DNA of 64,000 bases. Origin: an uncultured SAR86 cluster bacterium. Lineage in GTDB: Bacteria > Pseudomonadota > Gammaproteobacteria > Magnimaribacterales > D2472. Numbering within the stretch: position 1 is the first letter of the stretch; each line of letters starts with the position of its first letter. A program made the translations under genes and the position numbers. Below, in pieces: positions 1-9,990 of the stretch. The DNA lies in the NCBI GenBank assembly GCA_902557705.1, contig CACEBI010000005.1, positions 1 to 64,000 on the forward strand, given 5' to 3'. Below the pieces are notes generated by a model. It was given only the letters and a program-made list of their open reading frames with translations, was not told the DNA's origin and searched no databases.

Positions 1-170
1 CTGCAGACGGGAGTTAGAGAGGTCAAGAAGGAAGAGCCCATAGGGTGAAAGCGTTATTAAGAGTCGACGATAAAAAAGAGCTTAGTAACCCACCAAGAGT
101 TCAAGAGAAAGAACTCAAGGAGCCAGAGAAAATCTCACTTTGGACCCCTAAGGAACTCGAATTTAAAGAA
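1..170 (+). ncRNA. Possible structured RNA or 3' UTR, 5' end outside window
   Basis: No convincing protein is seen here. The stretch is richer in G+C and purines than the rest of the window and can fold. GTTATTAAG (53-61) pairs with CTTAGTAAC (81-89) with one G-U. GAGTTC (97-102) pairs with GAACTC (111-116). A short GAGA/TCTC hairpin follows, then the terminator at 171-194. Several GGA triplets are present, as in CsrA-sequestering RNAs, but this is weak. A reading frame is open from 18 to 222, but it runs through the terminator and has codon use unlike its neighbours. I do not recognise it as RNase P RNA, tmRNA, 6S or SRP RNA. Confidence 0.3.
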
Positions 171-194
171 ACAGAGCTAGTCTCTGTTTTTTTT
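171..194 (+). terminator. Rho-independent terminator, probably bidirectional
   Basis: ACAGAG (171-176) and CTCTGT (182-187) form a six-pair stem with a five-base loop, followed by a run of seven or more T on the plus strand. Read on the minus strand the same stem is followed by TTTCTTT, so it can also end the oadGAB transcript whose last gene stops at 205. Confidence 0.75.
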
Positions 195-204
195 CGCCTG
201 GAAT

Positions 205-1491
205 TTAGCTTAAGAATTTAATCATTACACCTGCAGCTACTGCAGAGCCTATAACACCGGCTATATTTGGTCCCATTGCATGCATTAGTAGATGATTTTG
301 TGAGTTGTATTCAAGTCCAACTTTATTAACAACCCTAGCTGCCATCGGTACTGCTGAAACCCCAGCTGCTCCAATTAATGGATTAATCTTAGTTTTACTA
401 AATACATTTATAAGTTTTGCTACTAAAACTCCGGCTGCAGTTCCAATAGCAAATGCCACCATACCTAGAATTAAAATACCTAAGGTTTCGGGTGATAAAA
501 ATTTATCTGCTGCTAGTTTTGATCCGACAGATAAACCTAAAAATATTGTGACTATATTAATCAAAGAATTCTGCGCAACATCACTTAATCTATCTACCAC
601 TAAAGATTCTTTCATCAGATTTCCAAGACATAGCATACCTAATAGCGGTGCCGCACTAGGTAGCAATAACCCGACAAGTAAAAAAAGCATAATTGGAAAG
701 ACTATTTTTTCTTTTTGAGATACATTCCTTAGTTGTACCATAGAAATAGTTCTCTCATTCTCTGTTGTTAAAGCTTTCATTATTGGTGGCTGGATTAATG
801 GGACTAAAGCCATATATGAGTATGCAGCTACAGCAATTGGTCCTAATAATTCAGGTGCAAGGATTGATGAGACATATATAGCAGTTGGACCATCTGCACC
901 ACCAATTATGCCAGTTGCAGCAGCTTGTTTTAAGGTGAATTCTATCAATCCATAATAATCTAATAGAAGAGCACCCATAACTGTTGCAAAAATACCAAAC
1001 TGAGCAGCTGCTCCCAATATTAATGTCTTTGGGTTTGCCAAAAGTGGGCCAAAATCTGTCATGGCACCAACACCCATAAATATTAATAACGGAGCTATAC
1101 CAGATCCAATAGCTGTTTCATAAAATATATATAAGATACCAGGACTGTAACCTAAATTTTGCGCAGCAATATTTAACAACTGAAGTTCGCTAAACGATGC
1201 ATTCTTTAAAAACTCAGAAAGATTTAATCCAGTAATAGATAGTTCAGAAATAACAGTGCTTATTTCAGCGGGATTATTGGCATAAATAAGTTTTTCTATT
1301 GGACTCATAGATAAACCGATTTCAGGAATATTTGTTAATAAAGCACCAAATCCAATAGGGAGTAACAGTAATGGCTCAAATTTTTTGTTTATTGCAAGGT
1401 ATATTAAAAGCAATCCAACAAGAATCATTATAGATTGTCCTATTGTTATGCTAAATATTCCTAGTGTTGAAAAAAATTCAATTAAGTTCAT
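205..1491 (-). CDS. oadB: Oxaloacetate decarboxylase beta subunit (Na+ pump)
   Basis: This is the integral membrane subunit of the biotin-dependent, Na+-translocating decarboxylase. It removes CO2 from carboxybiotin and exports Na+. The 428-residue length fits the OadB/GcdB/MmdB family (about 375-435). The family signature [13 protein letters not shown] lies in the middle, and [18 protein letters not shown] near the C-terminus, with about ten hydrophobic segments between. The start codon shares one base with the stop of oadA (TAATG), so the two are translationally coupled. As the oadA product is oxaloacetate-type by gene order rather than by a diagnostic residue, a related methylmalonyl- or glutaconyl-CoA pump cannot be fully excluded, but the OadA-type carboxyltransferase makes oxaloacetate the best call. 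Confidence 0.93.
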   Translation of the reverse strand: MNLIEFFSTLGIFSITIGQSIMILVGLLLIYLAINKKFEPLLLLPIGFGALLTNIPEIGLSMSPIEKLIYANNPAEISTVISELSITGLNLSEFLKNASFSELQLLNIAAQNLGYSPGILYIFYETAIGSGIAPLLIFMGVGAMTDFGPLLANPKTLILGAAAQFGIFATVMGALLLDYYGLIEFTLKQAAATGIIGGADGPTAIYVSSILAPELLGPIAVAAYSYMALVPLIQPPIMKALTTENERTISMVQLRNVSQKEKIVFPIMLFLLVGLLLPSAAPLLGMLCLGNLMKESLVVDRLSDVAQNSLINIVTIFLGLSVGSKLAADKFLSPETLGILILGMVAFAIGTAAGVLVAKLINVFSKTKINPLIGAAGVSAVPMAARVVNKVGLEYNSQNHLLMHAMGPNIAGVIGSAVAAGVMIKFLS

Positions 1492-3245
1492 TAAACTACC
1501 TCAAACAAAGGATCGCCTGACTGGACTTTATCACCATTCTTGATAAACATCTGTTTAATTTTTCCATTAGTAGGTGTTTTGATTGTTGTCTCCATTTTCA
1601 TCGCTTCTAAAACAATAACAGTTTCATCATTGCTTACAGTATCACCAATATTTTTTTCAATTCTAAAAATATTTCCAGCTAGTGGAGCATTTACAACCAT
1701 ACCAGTTTCATCTGATACAGGCTTATTATTTGATTGAAGTTCTGAATTTGAATTACCGTTTATTATTTCTGGTTCATCAGTTTGTGAATACTTAACCAGA
1801 TAATCTGTTTCATCTATTACAACTTTATAATATCCATTTTTTTCTTCACTTAACTGAGTTGGAGATTTTTCGAAATAATCTTTGTTTTCTTTATTTTCTA
1901 AGAACTTTAATCCTATTTCAGGAAAGAGGGTATAGATAAGTATATTTTCTTCAGTATCATCAACGATAATATTATTTTCTTCTAGTGATTTTAAATACTT
2001 CTCTTTCGTGAGTTTATACTCATTTTCATCTATGAGATCTGCAGGACGACATGTTATTGGATCTTCATCACCAAGAACTTTATCCTGTAATCTTTTATCA
2101 ACATCTGCAGGAGTTCTACCATATTCACCCTTTAGAATTGCTTGAGTTTCCTTTGTTATAACCTTATACCTCTCATCATTAAGCACATTTATTACTGCCT
2201 GTGTTCCTACAATTTGTGATGTAGGAGTTACAAGTGGTATATATCCTAAATCAGATCGAACATTTGGAATTTCATCTATTACCTCATCAAATTTATCAAT
2301 CGCATTTTGTTCTTTAAGCTGGCTTTCAAGGTTTGTAAGCATTCCTCCAGGAACTTGAGAAGTAATAATTCTTGCATCAACACCTTTAAGCGATCCTTCA
2401 AAATCAACATATTTTTTTCTAACTTCTCTAAAATGTTTTGCAATCGGAGCTAAATTATCTATCTTAATATCTGTCTCATATTCTGTATCTTTTAATATAC
2501 CAACTATAGTCTCAGTTGCTGAGTGCCCGTAGGTCATACTCATTGATGATATTGAAGTATCAACATTATCTAATCCTGCTTCAATACACTTAATTGCTGT
2601 TGTTGTAGACATTCCAGTAGTGGCATGGCTATGAAGATGAATAGGAATCTCAATCCTCTCTTTAAGTTTAGATACAAGCTCATACCCAATATAAGGGTCT
2701 AGTAGCCCAGCCATATCTTTTATAGTAAGTGTATGACATCCAAGATCTTGAAGTTTTAAAGCCAAATCCAACCATGTTTGCATATTATGTGCTGGGCTTG
2801 TGGTATAGGACATGGTGCCTTGAGCATGACCATCTACATCAATGGTAGCTTTTATAGCAGTTTCCATATTTCTTGTATCATTTAGAGCATCAAAAATTCT
2901 AAAAACATCAACACCATTTTCTTTAGATTTTTCAACAAATTTAAAGACAATCTCATCCGAGTAATGTTTATATCCAAGTAGGTTTTGGCCTCTTAATAGC
3001 ATCTGCTGAGGCGTATTAGGCATTTTAGACTTTATATTTTTTATTCTGTCCCATGGATCTTCGCCAAGATATCTTATACATGAATCAAATATTGCTCCTC
3101 CCCATGATTCAACCGACCAAAATCCTATTGAGTCCATATGGGCTAGGATAGATTCCATATCCTCATATCTAAGTCTTGTAGCCAATAATGATTGATGACC
3201 ATCTCTTAGTACTACTTCTGTGACACCTATTTTTTTCTTATCCAT
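1491..3245 (-). CDS. oadA: Oxaloacetate decarboxylase alpha subunit
   Basis: Cytoplasmic carboxyltransferase that moves the carboxyl group of oxaloacetate to biotin, yielding pyruvate. The N-terminal TIM-barrel carries the metal-binding/catalytic signature [16 protein letters not shown] (from residue 8) and the [13 protein letters not shown] metal-site motif near residue 205. A conserved carboxylase domain follows. The C-terminal biotinyl domain holds EAMKMET, with the biotinylated lysine at about residue 550 of 584. Linker residues about 495-510 are Asn/Ser-rich. It overlaps oadG by 8 bp upstream and touches oadB downstream. Pyruvate made here feeds the pyruvate dehydrogenase encoded at 12.7 kb. 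Confidence 0.95.
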   Translation of the reverse strand: MDKKKIGVTEVVLRDGHQSLLATRLRYEDMESILAHMDSIGFWSVESWGGAIFDSCIRYLGEDPWDRIKNIKSKMPNTPQQMLLRGQNLLGYKHYSDEIVFKFVEKSKENGVDVFRIFDALNDTRNMETAIKATIDVDGHAQGTMSYTTSPAHNMQTWLDLALKLQDLGCHTLTIKDMAGLLDPYIGYELVSKLKERIEIPIHLHSHATTGMSTTTAIKCIEAGLDNVDTSISSMSMTYGHSATETIVGILKDTEYETDIKIDNLAPIAKHFREVRKKYVDFEGSLKGVDARIITSQVPGGMLTNLESQLKEQNAIDKFDEVIDEIPNVRSDLGYIPLVTPTSQIVGTQAVINVLNDERYKVITKETQAILKGEYGRTPADVDKRLQDKVLGDEDPITCRPADLIDENEYKLTKEKYLKSLEENNIIVDDTEENILIYTLFPEIGLKFLENKENKDYFEKSPTQLSEEKNGYYKVVIDETDYLVKYSQTDEPEIINGNSNSELQSNNKPVSDETGMVVNAPLAGNIFRIEKNIGDTVSNDETVIVLEAMKMETTIKTPTNGKIKQMFIKNGDKVQSGDPLFEVV

Positions 3246-3471
3246 TAAAAATTCTCTTGTTGATTAGGTTTATTATTTTTAAATGCTCTTTAGGTACTTC
3301 ATGAGATCTTTTAGCTGAGGGCATATTTAAATTTAGTTCTTCAGCTTTAATATCATCCTTGAAGAGAAGGGCTGATATATTTATTAATATTATTAATATT
3401 GCTAGGAAAATAAATACAGTAATCATGCCAGTAAGCATTAAATTTATTCCTGAAGAGATTAATTCGCTCAT
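3238..3471 (-). CDS. oadG: Oxaloacetate decarboxylase gamma subunit
   Basis: A small assembly subunit of 77 residues with one transmembrane segment (about residues 10-35, LMLTGMITVFIFLAILIILI), followed by a charged cytoplasmic tail. Sequence conservation in OadG is low, and the call rests on size, topology and position as first gene of oadGAB. The last 8 bp overlap oadA. The start faces gap across 133 bp, which contains an AACCCT/AGGGTT hairpin (about 3494-3514) and the HexR-type palindrome. Confidence 0.85.
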   Translation of the reverse strand: MSELISSGINLMLTGMITVFIFLAILIILINISALLFKDDIKAEELNLNMPSAKRSHEVPKEHLKIINLINKRIFNG

Positions 3472-3569
3472 AAAGACTACTAAGTATTATTTAAAACCCT
3501 TTAATAAGCAGGGTTAATTTTGTATATTAATGAAAATATTATACAATATATCATATTAATTTAAAATAT

Positions 3570-3584
3570 TGTAAATAATTTACA
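3570..3584. promoter_or_regulatory. HexR-type operator upstream of gap
   Basis: TGTAAATAATTTACA is a perfect 15-bp palindrome with the TGTAA-N5-TTACA architecture of published gammaproteobacterial HexR sites (consensus near TGTAATTAAATTACA). It ends 20 bp before the gap start and just upstream of a TATAAA (3587-3592), so bound protein would overlap the promoter. A hexR gene is in the window. The site could also act on divergent oadG. Confidence 0.65.
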
Positions 3585-3604
3585 TTTATAAAAAACTAAT
3601 AATT

Positions 3605-4642
3605 ATGAAAATTGCAATTAACGGATTTGGAAGAATAGGTAAAAATATTACTAGGCATTTAATTGAAGCTGGATATCTTTCAAACCAAGGTGGTGAATTG
3701 GAGTTAGTAGCCATCAATGATTTAGGAAAAATAGAATCAAATGCTCATTTACTTAAATATGATTCTATTCATGGATCGATTAACAATGAGATCAAAATTG
3801 AAAATAATGAAATAAAAATAGATAAATCTTCTATTAAATATTTCTCAGAAAGAAATCCAGCAGATTTGCCATGGCAAGAACTTGATATAGATATAGTTTT
3901 TGAATGCACTGGAATATTTACATCCAAAGAAGCTGCTTCAAATCATATTAAAGCTGGAGCAAAGAAGGTGTTAATCTCAGCCCCTGCACAAAGTCCAGAT
4001 AAAACTATTGTATTTGGTGTGAACCATAATGAATTATCAGACGACGACTTAATTATTTCCAATGCTTCGTGTACTACAAACTGTTTAGCACCACTTGCTA
4101 AGATTATTCATGAAAACTTCACAATCAAAAGCGGCCTTGTTAACACAGTTCATGCAAGTACAAATGATCAAAGTTTATTAGACGTGGCTCATTCTGATTT
4201 ATATAGAGCAAGAGCAGCATCAGCATCAATCATTCCATCCAAAACAGGAGCAGCAAAAGCTATTGGTTTAGTAATTCCTGAGCTTGATGGAAAACTTAAT
4301 GGTATGGCAACAAGGGTCCCTACATTAAATGTTTCTATGTTAGATTTTACCTTTGAAACAGAAAAATCATTTAGTCTCAATGAATTAATTGAGATAATTA
4401 GAAATGCAGCTAATGGCGAATACAAAGGAATCTTGTCAGTCTGTGATTTACCTCTTGTAAGCACAGATTTCAATCATAACCCCTCATCATCTATTTTTGA
4501 TAGCAATCATCTTTATCAAATTGGAAATCAAACTAAAATTCTAGCTTGGTATGATAATGAGTGGGGTTTCTCAAAGAGAATGATAGAATTATCGCTATAT
4601 ATTAAAGAAATTTCTGCTATTTCTCTCAAAGAAACAGCATAA
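3605..4642 (+). CDS. gap: Glyceraldehyde-3-phosphate dehydrogenase
   Basis: Converts glyceraldehyde-3-phosphate, NAD(P)+ and phosphate to 1,3-bisphosphoglycerate. The Rossmann start is INGFGRIGKN, and the active site SNASCTTNC has the nucleophilic Cys at residue 156. The C-terminal YDNEWGFSKRM motif is present. Length 345 is slightly above the usual 330-340. Erythrose-4-phosphate dehydrogenase (epd) is the main alternative, but position before pyk and pgl under a HexR-type site favours GAPDH. First gene of a gap-pyk-pgl unit with 42 bp to pyk. Confidence 0.93.
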   Translation: MKIAINGFGRIGKNITRHLIEAGYLSNQGGELELVAINDLGKIESNAHLLKYDSIHGSINNEIKIENNEIKIDKSSIKYFSERNPADLPWQELDIDIVFECTGIFTSKEAASNHIKAGAKKVLISAPAQSPDKTIVFGVNHNELSDDDLIISNASCTTNCLAPLAKIIHENFTIKSGLVNTVHASTNDQSLLDVAHSDLYRARAASASIIPSKTGAAKAIGLVIPELDGKLNGMATRVPTLNVSMLDFTFETEKSFSLNELIEIIRNAANGEYKGILSVCDLPLVSTDFNHNPSSSIFDSNHLYQIGNQTKILAWYDNEWGFSKRMIELSLYIKEISAISLKETA

Positions 4643-4684
4643 AATTTTCTAGGAGGTATATACTTCCTGCTTTAAAGAGCTGTT

Positions 4685-6097
4685 ATGAAATTTACTAGAA
4701 CAAAAATTATTTGCACAATTGGTCCTGCGACTGAAAGTCTTACTGCGCTCAGAAAACTTCACAATAATGGTATGAATGTAGCGAGAATAAACATGTCTCA
4801 TGCAACCCATAAATCAGCTCAATTAATAATTGATCGCATTAATAAAATAAACAAAGAATCAAAATTAAATTCAGGAAAAATTGGTATCTTGCTTGATACT
4901 CAAGGCCCAGAGATTAGAACAGGCGACACAGAGCTTCCATTAGAATTAAATGTTGGTGAGGAAGTAACCTTAACAGTTCGTGATGAAGTTGATGTTGAGA
5001 CCTCTTCAATAAAAATTAATTACAAAGACTTAATTCATAGTGTAAGCGAGGGTTCTAGAATCTCAGTTGATAATGGGCTTATTAACTTTATGGTTCTCTC
5101 CAAAGATGAAGAGACGCTTCGCTGTAAGGTTCTAGATGGTGGAAAGCTTGGATCAAAAAGACATGTGAATTTACCAGGTGTTAGAGTCAACCTCCCATCA
5201 TTAACATCTAAAGATCTTGATGATATTGCCTTTGGCATAAAAAACAAAGTTGATTTCATTGCATTATCTTTTGTAAGAAATACCGAAGATTTAGAAAAGC
5301 TTCAAGAAATACTTGATAAGAAAAAATCAAAAGCAAAAATTATAGCCAAGATTGAGAATCAAGAAGGTTTGGATAATATTCATGATATAAGCAGAGCTTC
5401 ATGGGGTGTTATGGTGGCCAGAGGAGACTTAGGTATTGAAACCAGTCTAGTTGATTTACCTAATATACAAAGAAGAATAATGTATGCTTGTGCTAAATGG
5501 GGAAGAAGATCGATTGTTGCCACTCATTTACTTGAATCAATGATTGAAAACCCAACTCCTACAAGGGCTGAAGTTACAGATATTGCTAACGCTATATATG
5601 AGGGTGCAGATGCAATAATGCTTTCTGGTGAAACAAGTATCGGAAAATATCCATTTGAATGTGTTAGCTTTCTAAAATCTATTGCAGAAAAAACTGAAAA
5701 ATTTAGAACCTTGGGTTATGAAAATAACTTTATGCCGAACTCAGATTGGCAGCATATTGGAGTAGCGGCAAAAAATTTAGCTGAATCAATAGGCGCTGAT
5801 GGAATCATTGCAATTACTAGAACAGGTAAGACGGCAAATTATATTTCTAATTCAAAACCTCATGGAATACCTATTTTTACATTTACAGGAAATAAGAAGA
5901 CATTGAATCAACTTTCTTTAGTAGGCTCTACTGTTCCATTCTATCTATCTAATTTATCCAATCATGATAAAACTCTAGTAAATGTTTCTAAGATTCTTAG
6001 AAATTACTACGATAATAAAGATGATTTAAAATTTATAATGGTTTCCAGCATTTTTTCAGAAGAGCATTCTGAAGCCATACAAATAATCAATCTTTAA
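4685..6097 (+). CDS. pyk: Pyruvate kinase
   Basis: Transfers phosphate from phosphoenolpyruvate to ADP, giving pyruvate and ATP. It begins TKIICTIGPATES, the family N-terminus, with NMSHATH soon after. LLDTQGPEIRTG and the active-site stretch IIAKIENQEGLDNI follow. MVARGDLGIE binds metal and VTDIANAIYEGADAIMLSGET is the classic signature. Length 470 is typical. A GGAGG-like element lies 30-odd bases upstream of the start, and the start itself has little Shine-Dalgarno signal. In gammaproteobacteria pyk genes are classic HexR targets, which fits the operator in front of this operon. Confidence 0.95.
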   Translation: MKFTRTKIICTIGPATESLTALRKLHNNGMNVARINMSHATHKSAQLIIDRINKINKESKLNSGKIGILLDTQGPEIRTGDTELPLELNVGEEVTLTVRDEVDVETSSIKINYKDLIHSVSEGSRISVDNGLINFMVLSKDEETLRCKVLDGGKLGSKRHVNLPGVRVNLPSLTSKDLDDIAFGIKNKVDFIALSFVRNTEDLEKLQEILDKKKSKAKIIAKIENQEGLDNIHDISRASWGVMVARGDLGIETSLVDLPNIQRRIMYACAKWGRRSIVATHLLESMIENPTPTRAEVTDIANAIYEGADAIMLSGETSIGKYPFECVSFLKSIAEKTEKFRTLGYENNFMPNSDWQHIGVAAKNLAESIGADGIIAITRTGKTANYISNSKPHGIPIFTFTGNKKTLNQLSLVGSTVPFYLSNLSNHDKTLVNVSKILRNYYDNKDDLKFIMVSSIFSEEHSEAIQIINL

Positions 6098-6184
6098 AAT
6101 GTTGGATTATATTGTTGGGTCGTTTGCAATTGATTTTGTTTATGCTGAGAAATAAGCTTATTTAAATTAATAAAAATCATAATT

Positions 6185-6805
6185 ATGGAAAATATATCTC
6201 AAATTATTTTTAATGAATTGGAAAAAGATCTTTGTGAAAATACAAAATCCACTTTTATTGTCAGTGGTGGTTCTAGTCCAGTTCAAATATTTAAAGACCT
6301 ATCAGTCATGCAAACTAAATGGACTGATATAAATATTTCATTAGTGGATGATAGGGTTGTAGATATAAATCATGACGATTCAAATGAAAAATTAGTGAAT
6401 GATTTGTTAATTAAAGATAAGGCAAAGAATGCTAATTTCATATCAATATGTAACCAATCTAAAGAATTGATAAATTTAAAAAGACCTTTTGGTGTTATGC
6501 TTTTAGGAATGGGGGAGGATGGACACTTCGCATCTTTATTTCCAAAACTAATTGAAACTAACCCAGAATATTTTGATCTAGAATCAGATGCAGAAATCTT
6601 TTTCACTGAACCTATGGGTGATCCATGTCATAAAAGAGCAAGTATGAATCTTTCAATGATTCTTGAATCAAAAAATATTTTCTTACTTGTGTCTAGCAAA
6701 AAAAAATTAGAAGTTTTAAATCAAGCAAAACATGATAAATCATTGCCACTGTATTATCTTTTAAATCAAAACAAGGTTGATATAAAAATTATCAAAGATT
6801 TCTAG
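6185..6805 (+). CDS. pgl: 6-phosphogluconolactonase
   Basis: Hydrolyses 6-phosphogluconolactone to 6-phosphogluconate, the step between Zwf and Edd. It is of the DevB/NagB-like fold: FIVSGGSSPVQIFKDL near residue 25, ISLVDDRVV near residue 50 and GVMLLGMGEDGHFASLFP near residue 105. Its 206 residues are on the short side for the family (about 220-240). It follows pyk by 87 bp and is the only Entner-Doudoroff gene outside the 12.7-33.9 kb operon, although zwf, edd and eda are contiguous there. Confidence 0.9.
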   Translation: MENISQIIFNELEKDLCENTKSTFIVSGGSSPVQIFKDLSVMQTKWTDINISLVDDRVVDINHDDSNEKLVNDLLIKDKAKNANFISICNQSKELINLKRPFGVMLLGMGEDGHFASLFPKLIETNPEYFDLESDAEIFFTEPMGDPCHKRASMNLSMILESKNIFLLVSSKKKLEVLNQAKHDKSLPLYYLLNQNKVDIKIIKDF

Positions 6806-6894
6806 TTTTATATAAAAAGCATTTTTTTATTAAGTAAATTTAATACGTTTTACTACGTTAAAACACGATTTTTTTGTACCTATACATACAAAAC

Positions 6895-6909
6895 TGTTAA
6901 TTATTTACA
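6895..6909. promoter_or_regulatory. HexR-like operator upstream of TonB receptor (one mismatch)
   Basis: TGTTAATTATTTACA matches TGTAA-N5-TTACA in all but one base. It lies 115 bp before the receptor start and about 25 bp upstream of a plausible promoter (TTGCAT at 6935-6940, TATTTT near 6957-6962). In such AT-rich DNA a chance match is possible. The rest of 6806-7023 is a long T-rich leader with no gene. Confidence 0.4.
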
Positions 6910-7023
6910 TTTTTATATATTTTTTATAAAAAACTTGCATTAATTTACATATGGTGTATTTTTGTTTTCAATACATTTAGAACCACTAGATGTATACAAC
7001 ATTAATATATATGGGGGAAACAT

Positions 7024-9924
7024 ATGTACACTAATAAAATAGGCTCAAGGAGAGATGTAGTCCTATCTGGACTAGCTCTTTCTTTAGCTTCTGTCCCTGC
7101 AATAGCCCAATCAACGGACGATGAGTCTGTCGAAGAAGTTGTTGTTCTGGGTTCTTATGCGCAAAGTTTAAAATCTGCGCTAGATAGAAAAAGAAATGCT
7201 GATGGTGTCGTTGACGCTATTACAGCAGAAGATATTGGTAAATATCCTGATACTAACTTAGCTGAATCTTTAGCAAGAATATCTGGTGTATCTATCGATA
7301 GATTCAATGGAGAGGGTTCTCGAGTCACTGTTCGTGGTTTAGGGCCAGAATATAACCTTGTTACTTTAAATGGAAGAAGTATGCCAACAGTTGGCGGTAG
7401 ATCTTTTGATTTTGCTGATATTTCTCCTTTTGGAATTGCTGCTGTTGAAGTTTATAAAACAGGTAATGCTGCAATCCCAACAGGTGGTATTGGTTCTACT
7501 GTTAATATGGTAACTACAAGACCGCTTGATGCTCCTGGTTTTGTTGGTGTTCTTGATGCTTCACTTGTAGATGCTTATAGCGTCATGGGTGATGATACTA
7601 CACCTCAAATTATGGGTATTTATAGTAATACTTTTGCTGATGATACTATCGGTGTATCTATATCTGCTTCTTCTCAAGAAAGACATAATAGAGAAGAGAA
7701 AGCTAGGGTTAACACTTGGTTGCCAAACTTCAATACTGGTGGAATTGATCCAGCAGTTTGGACAAATAATAGCACTAAGTCTACAACTTGGTATCCACAG
7801 GATGCTGACTATCAGTGGTTAGATAATCAAACAGAGAGAACTAATGCACAGGTTACTATCCAATGGCAAGCTAGCGATGATGTTAGAGCAACAGTTGACT
7901 ACACACACTCTAAAAGAGACTTTTTTGCAGATAGAAGATCTATCGGTATATGGTTTGTTGGTGGTGGAAATGTTGTAAATGCTGTCACTAATGAAAATGG
8001 TACTTTTACAACTGTAACAGAATCTGGTGGTGACTATGCTAGTAACATGTCTAGAGGTGGCTTAATTAACACTAATGATTCTTTAGGATTTAATCTAGAG
8101 TGGAATGCTTCTGATAATCTAACTGTAACTTTTGATGCACATGACTCAACAGCTGAAGGAAAAGGTGCTCCAGAAGTAGGAAGTGATACATTCTTAATTA
8201 CTGGTAACACTTGTTTTGGTGCTACTGCGTGTATTGGAACAAAAACTGCTACATATCCTAGTTCAGGAGTTCATATTTTCAACTTTAACGTAGCTGGTAA
8301 AGAAGAATTCGAAGCTAGTGATATTGGTACATTATTCGGTGCTTCATCAGATTACTATAGTGAAAATGACATGAGTCAAATGCACCTATCAGCTCTGTGG
8401 GAAAATGCAGATGAGGATAGCGCTCTTAGATCAATCAAGTTTGGTTATGCAACAGCAGAGCAAGATTGGTTAAATCAAAATAGATACTCTGGTCAGCTAC
8501 CAGCTGGTTGGTGGCTAACTTCAGCAGAATTTGCACCTGATGACATGTGGAGTAGAGAAAATGTTGGGAGCATTTTAAGTGATGCTTCTAATAGCGGACA
8601 AGGACCATCATATTACTTTGGAACTAATTGGAATCAATTAATTGGTTTCTATGAAGGTTTTTATAATACTGGTGAGTGGATTGATTGCTGTAATGCATCT
8701 TCATGGGGATCAGATTATAGAAATGCTGATGGCTCAGGTAATATTAATCCAGGCCCAATTGACTCTGATGCAAGAGTAAAAGAAGAAACAAATTCATATT
8801 ACGTTCAGTTTAATTTTGAAACTGAATTTAATGGAATGCCTGTTGATATTGTTACTGGACTTAGATACGAATCTACTGATGTAACATCTTCTGGTTTAGA
8901 AACTCCAGTAACAAATATTGCTTGGGTTGGTGGAAATGAATTTAGTTATGTAGAAGGTGAAAAAGGTTTCACTGAGGGAGCTGGTTCAAATAAATTCTTC
9001 TTACCAAGCTTTGATTCTAAAATTGGCATATCTGATAATGAAGTCGTTAGATTTTCATACAGCAGAAGCATCTCAAGACCTGGCATTGGAAACCTAAGAT
9101 CTACTACAGATTTTGTTGGTAATCCTCAGGTTAACCAAAGAAATGCTGTTGTTGGTAACCCAGGTTTAATGCCATATGTTGCTGATAATTTAGATTTAAC
9201 ATATGAAAATTATTATGCTGATGGAAGTTACTTTGCTATTGGGTATTGGAGAAAAATTGTTGACAATTTCCTTCAAACAAGAATTACACAAGAAAGTGTA
9301 AATGGTATTCGTGATATATATGTTGGACAAGCTGCTGAAGCTTGTAGAGCTGCAGGTGAAAATACTGATTTAAAAGTATACAACTGTCTTTCAGGTGGAG
9401 TTAGTGGTGTAGACCTTCTTCCTGATGGAGATGATCCTTTAGCTATCTTTAATATATCAAGAACTGTTAATGAAGAATCTGGATTACTTTACGGTTTTGA
9501 ATTTGCTGGACAGCATCTCTTTGGAGATGGTTTTGGTGTTACAGCAAACTACACAACTGTTAACGGTGATTTAGAAGCTGACAGAGAAGCTTTAGATTAT
9601 CAGTTTGCATTGACTGGTATGAATGACTCTGCAAACCTTTCAGGTTTTTATGAAACTGATAAATATTCAGTCAGACTTTCATGGAACTGGAGAGATGAAT
9701 TCTTAGGTGGATTCGATCAGCATTCTTCACCTGTTTATACTGAAGAGTATGAGCAGTGGGATCTTAATGCTTCATATAATGTTAATGACAACTTTGAAGT
9801 ATATGCCCAAGGCCTTAACCTAACTGGTGAAACAATTAGAACTTATATTAGATATAAAGAACAATTATCATCACTAGGACAGTATGGAACTACATACATA
9901 GTAGGTGCTAGGTATAAATTTTAA
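7024..9924 (+). CDS. TonB-dependent outer-membrane receptor, carbohydrate type
   Basis: Outer-membrane beta-barrel that imports ligand using TonB energy. The signal peptide is residues 1-28 (cleavage after AIA). A TonB-box-like EEVVVLG follows at 37-43, then a plug domain (about 55-180) with IGKYPDTNLAESLARISG and RGLGPEYNLVTLNGR. The barrel ends with the C-terminal YKF. This is the TonB-Xanth-Caul receptor class, which is commonly placed at polysaccharide loci. The signal peptide has SRRDVVLSG, which resembles a Tat motif. A GGGGGAAA-like ribosome site precedes the ATG. The next genes are SapC and cupin genes, and the beta-glucan operon lies nearby, so an oligo-beta-glucan ligand is a reasonable inference, not shown. 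Confidence 0.93.
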   Translation: MYTNKIGSRRDVVLSGLALSLASVPAIAQSTDDESVEEVVVLGSYAQSLKSALDRKRNADGVVDAITAEDIGKYPDTNLAESLARISGVSIDRFNGEGSRVTVRGLGPEYNLVTLNGRSMPTVGGRSFDFADISPFGIAAVEVYKTGNAAIPTGGIGSTVNMVTTRPLDAPGFVGVLDASLVDAYSVMGDDTTPQIMGIYSNTFADDTIGVSISASSQERHNREEKARVNTWLPNFNTGGIDPAVWTNNSTKSTTWYPQDADYQWLDNQTERTNAQVTIQWQASDDVRATVDYTHSKRDFFADRRSIGIWFVGGGNVVNAVTNENGTFTTVTESGGDYASNMSRGGLINTNDSLGFNLEWNASDNLTVTFDAHDSTAEGKGAPEVGSDTFLITGNTCFGATACIGTKTATYPSSGVHIFNFNVAGKEEFEASDIGTLFGASSDYYSENDMSQMHLSALWENADEDSALRSIKFGYATAEQDWLNQNRYSGQLPAGWWLTSAEFAPDDMWSRENVGSILSDASNSGQGPSYYFGTNWNQLIGFYEGFYNTGEWIDCCNASSWGSDYRNADGSGNINPGPIDSDARVKEETNSYYVQFNFETEFNGMPVDIVTGLRYESTDVTSSGLETPVTNIAWVGGNEFSYVEGEKGFTEGAGSNKFFLPSFDSKIGISDNEVVRFSYSRSISRPGIGNLRSTTDFVGNPQVNQRNAVVGNPGLMPYVADNLDLTYENYYADGSYFAIGYWRKIVDNFLQTRITQESVNGIRDIYVGQAAEACRAAGENTDLKVYNCLSGGVSGVDLLPDGDDPLAIFNISRTVNEESGLLYGFEFAGQHLFGDGFGVTANYTTVNGDLEADREALDYQFALTGMNDSANLSGFYETDKYSVRLSWNWRDEFLGGFDQHSSPVYTEEYEQWDLNASYNVNDNFEVYAQGLNLTGETIRTYIRYKEQLSSLGQYGTTYIVGARYKF

Positions 9925-9954
9925 TTAGAGTCTCCCCACTTTAATTAAATTTTT

Positions 9955-9989
9955 AAGGCTGCTTTTATTAATTAAAAGCAGCCTTTTTT
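9955..9989 (+). terminator. Rho-independent terminator after the TonB receptor
   Basis: AAGGCTGCTTTTA (9955-9967) pairs with TAAAAGCAGCCTT (9973-9985), a 13-bp stem followed by a T run. It separates the highly expressed receptor gene from sapC, which therefore needs its own promoter or read-through. Confidence 0.9.
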
Positions 9990-9990
9990 G

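Noticed and set aside
18..222. Open frame at the left edge with a possible GTG start at 45
   Set aside because: It runs through the terminator at 171-194 and has codon use unlike the neighbouring genes.
305..718. 137-residue plus-strand ORF
   Set aside because: It is antisense to oadB, whose family motifs are clear; it has no signal of its own.
7571..7822. 83-residue ORF inside the receptor gene
   Set aside because: Out-of-frame reading of the TonB receptor barrel; no ribosome site or family.
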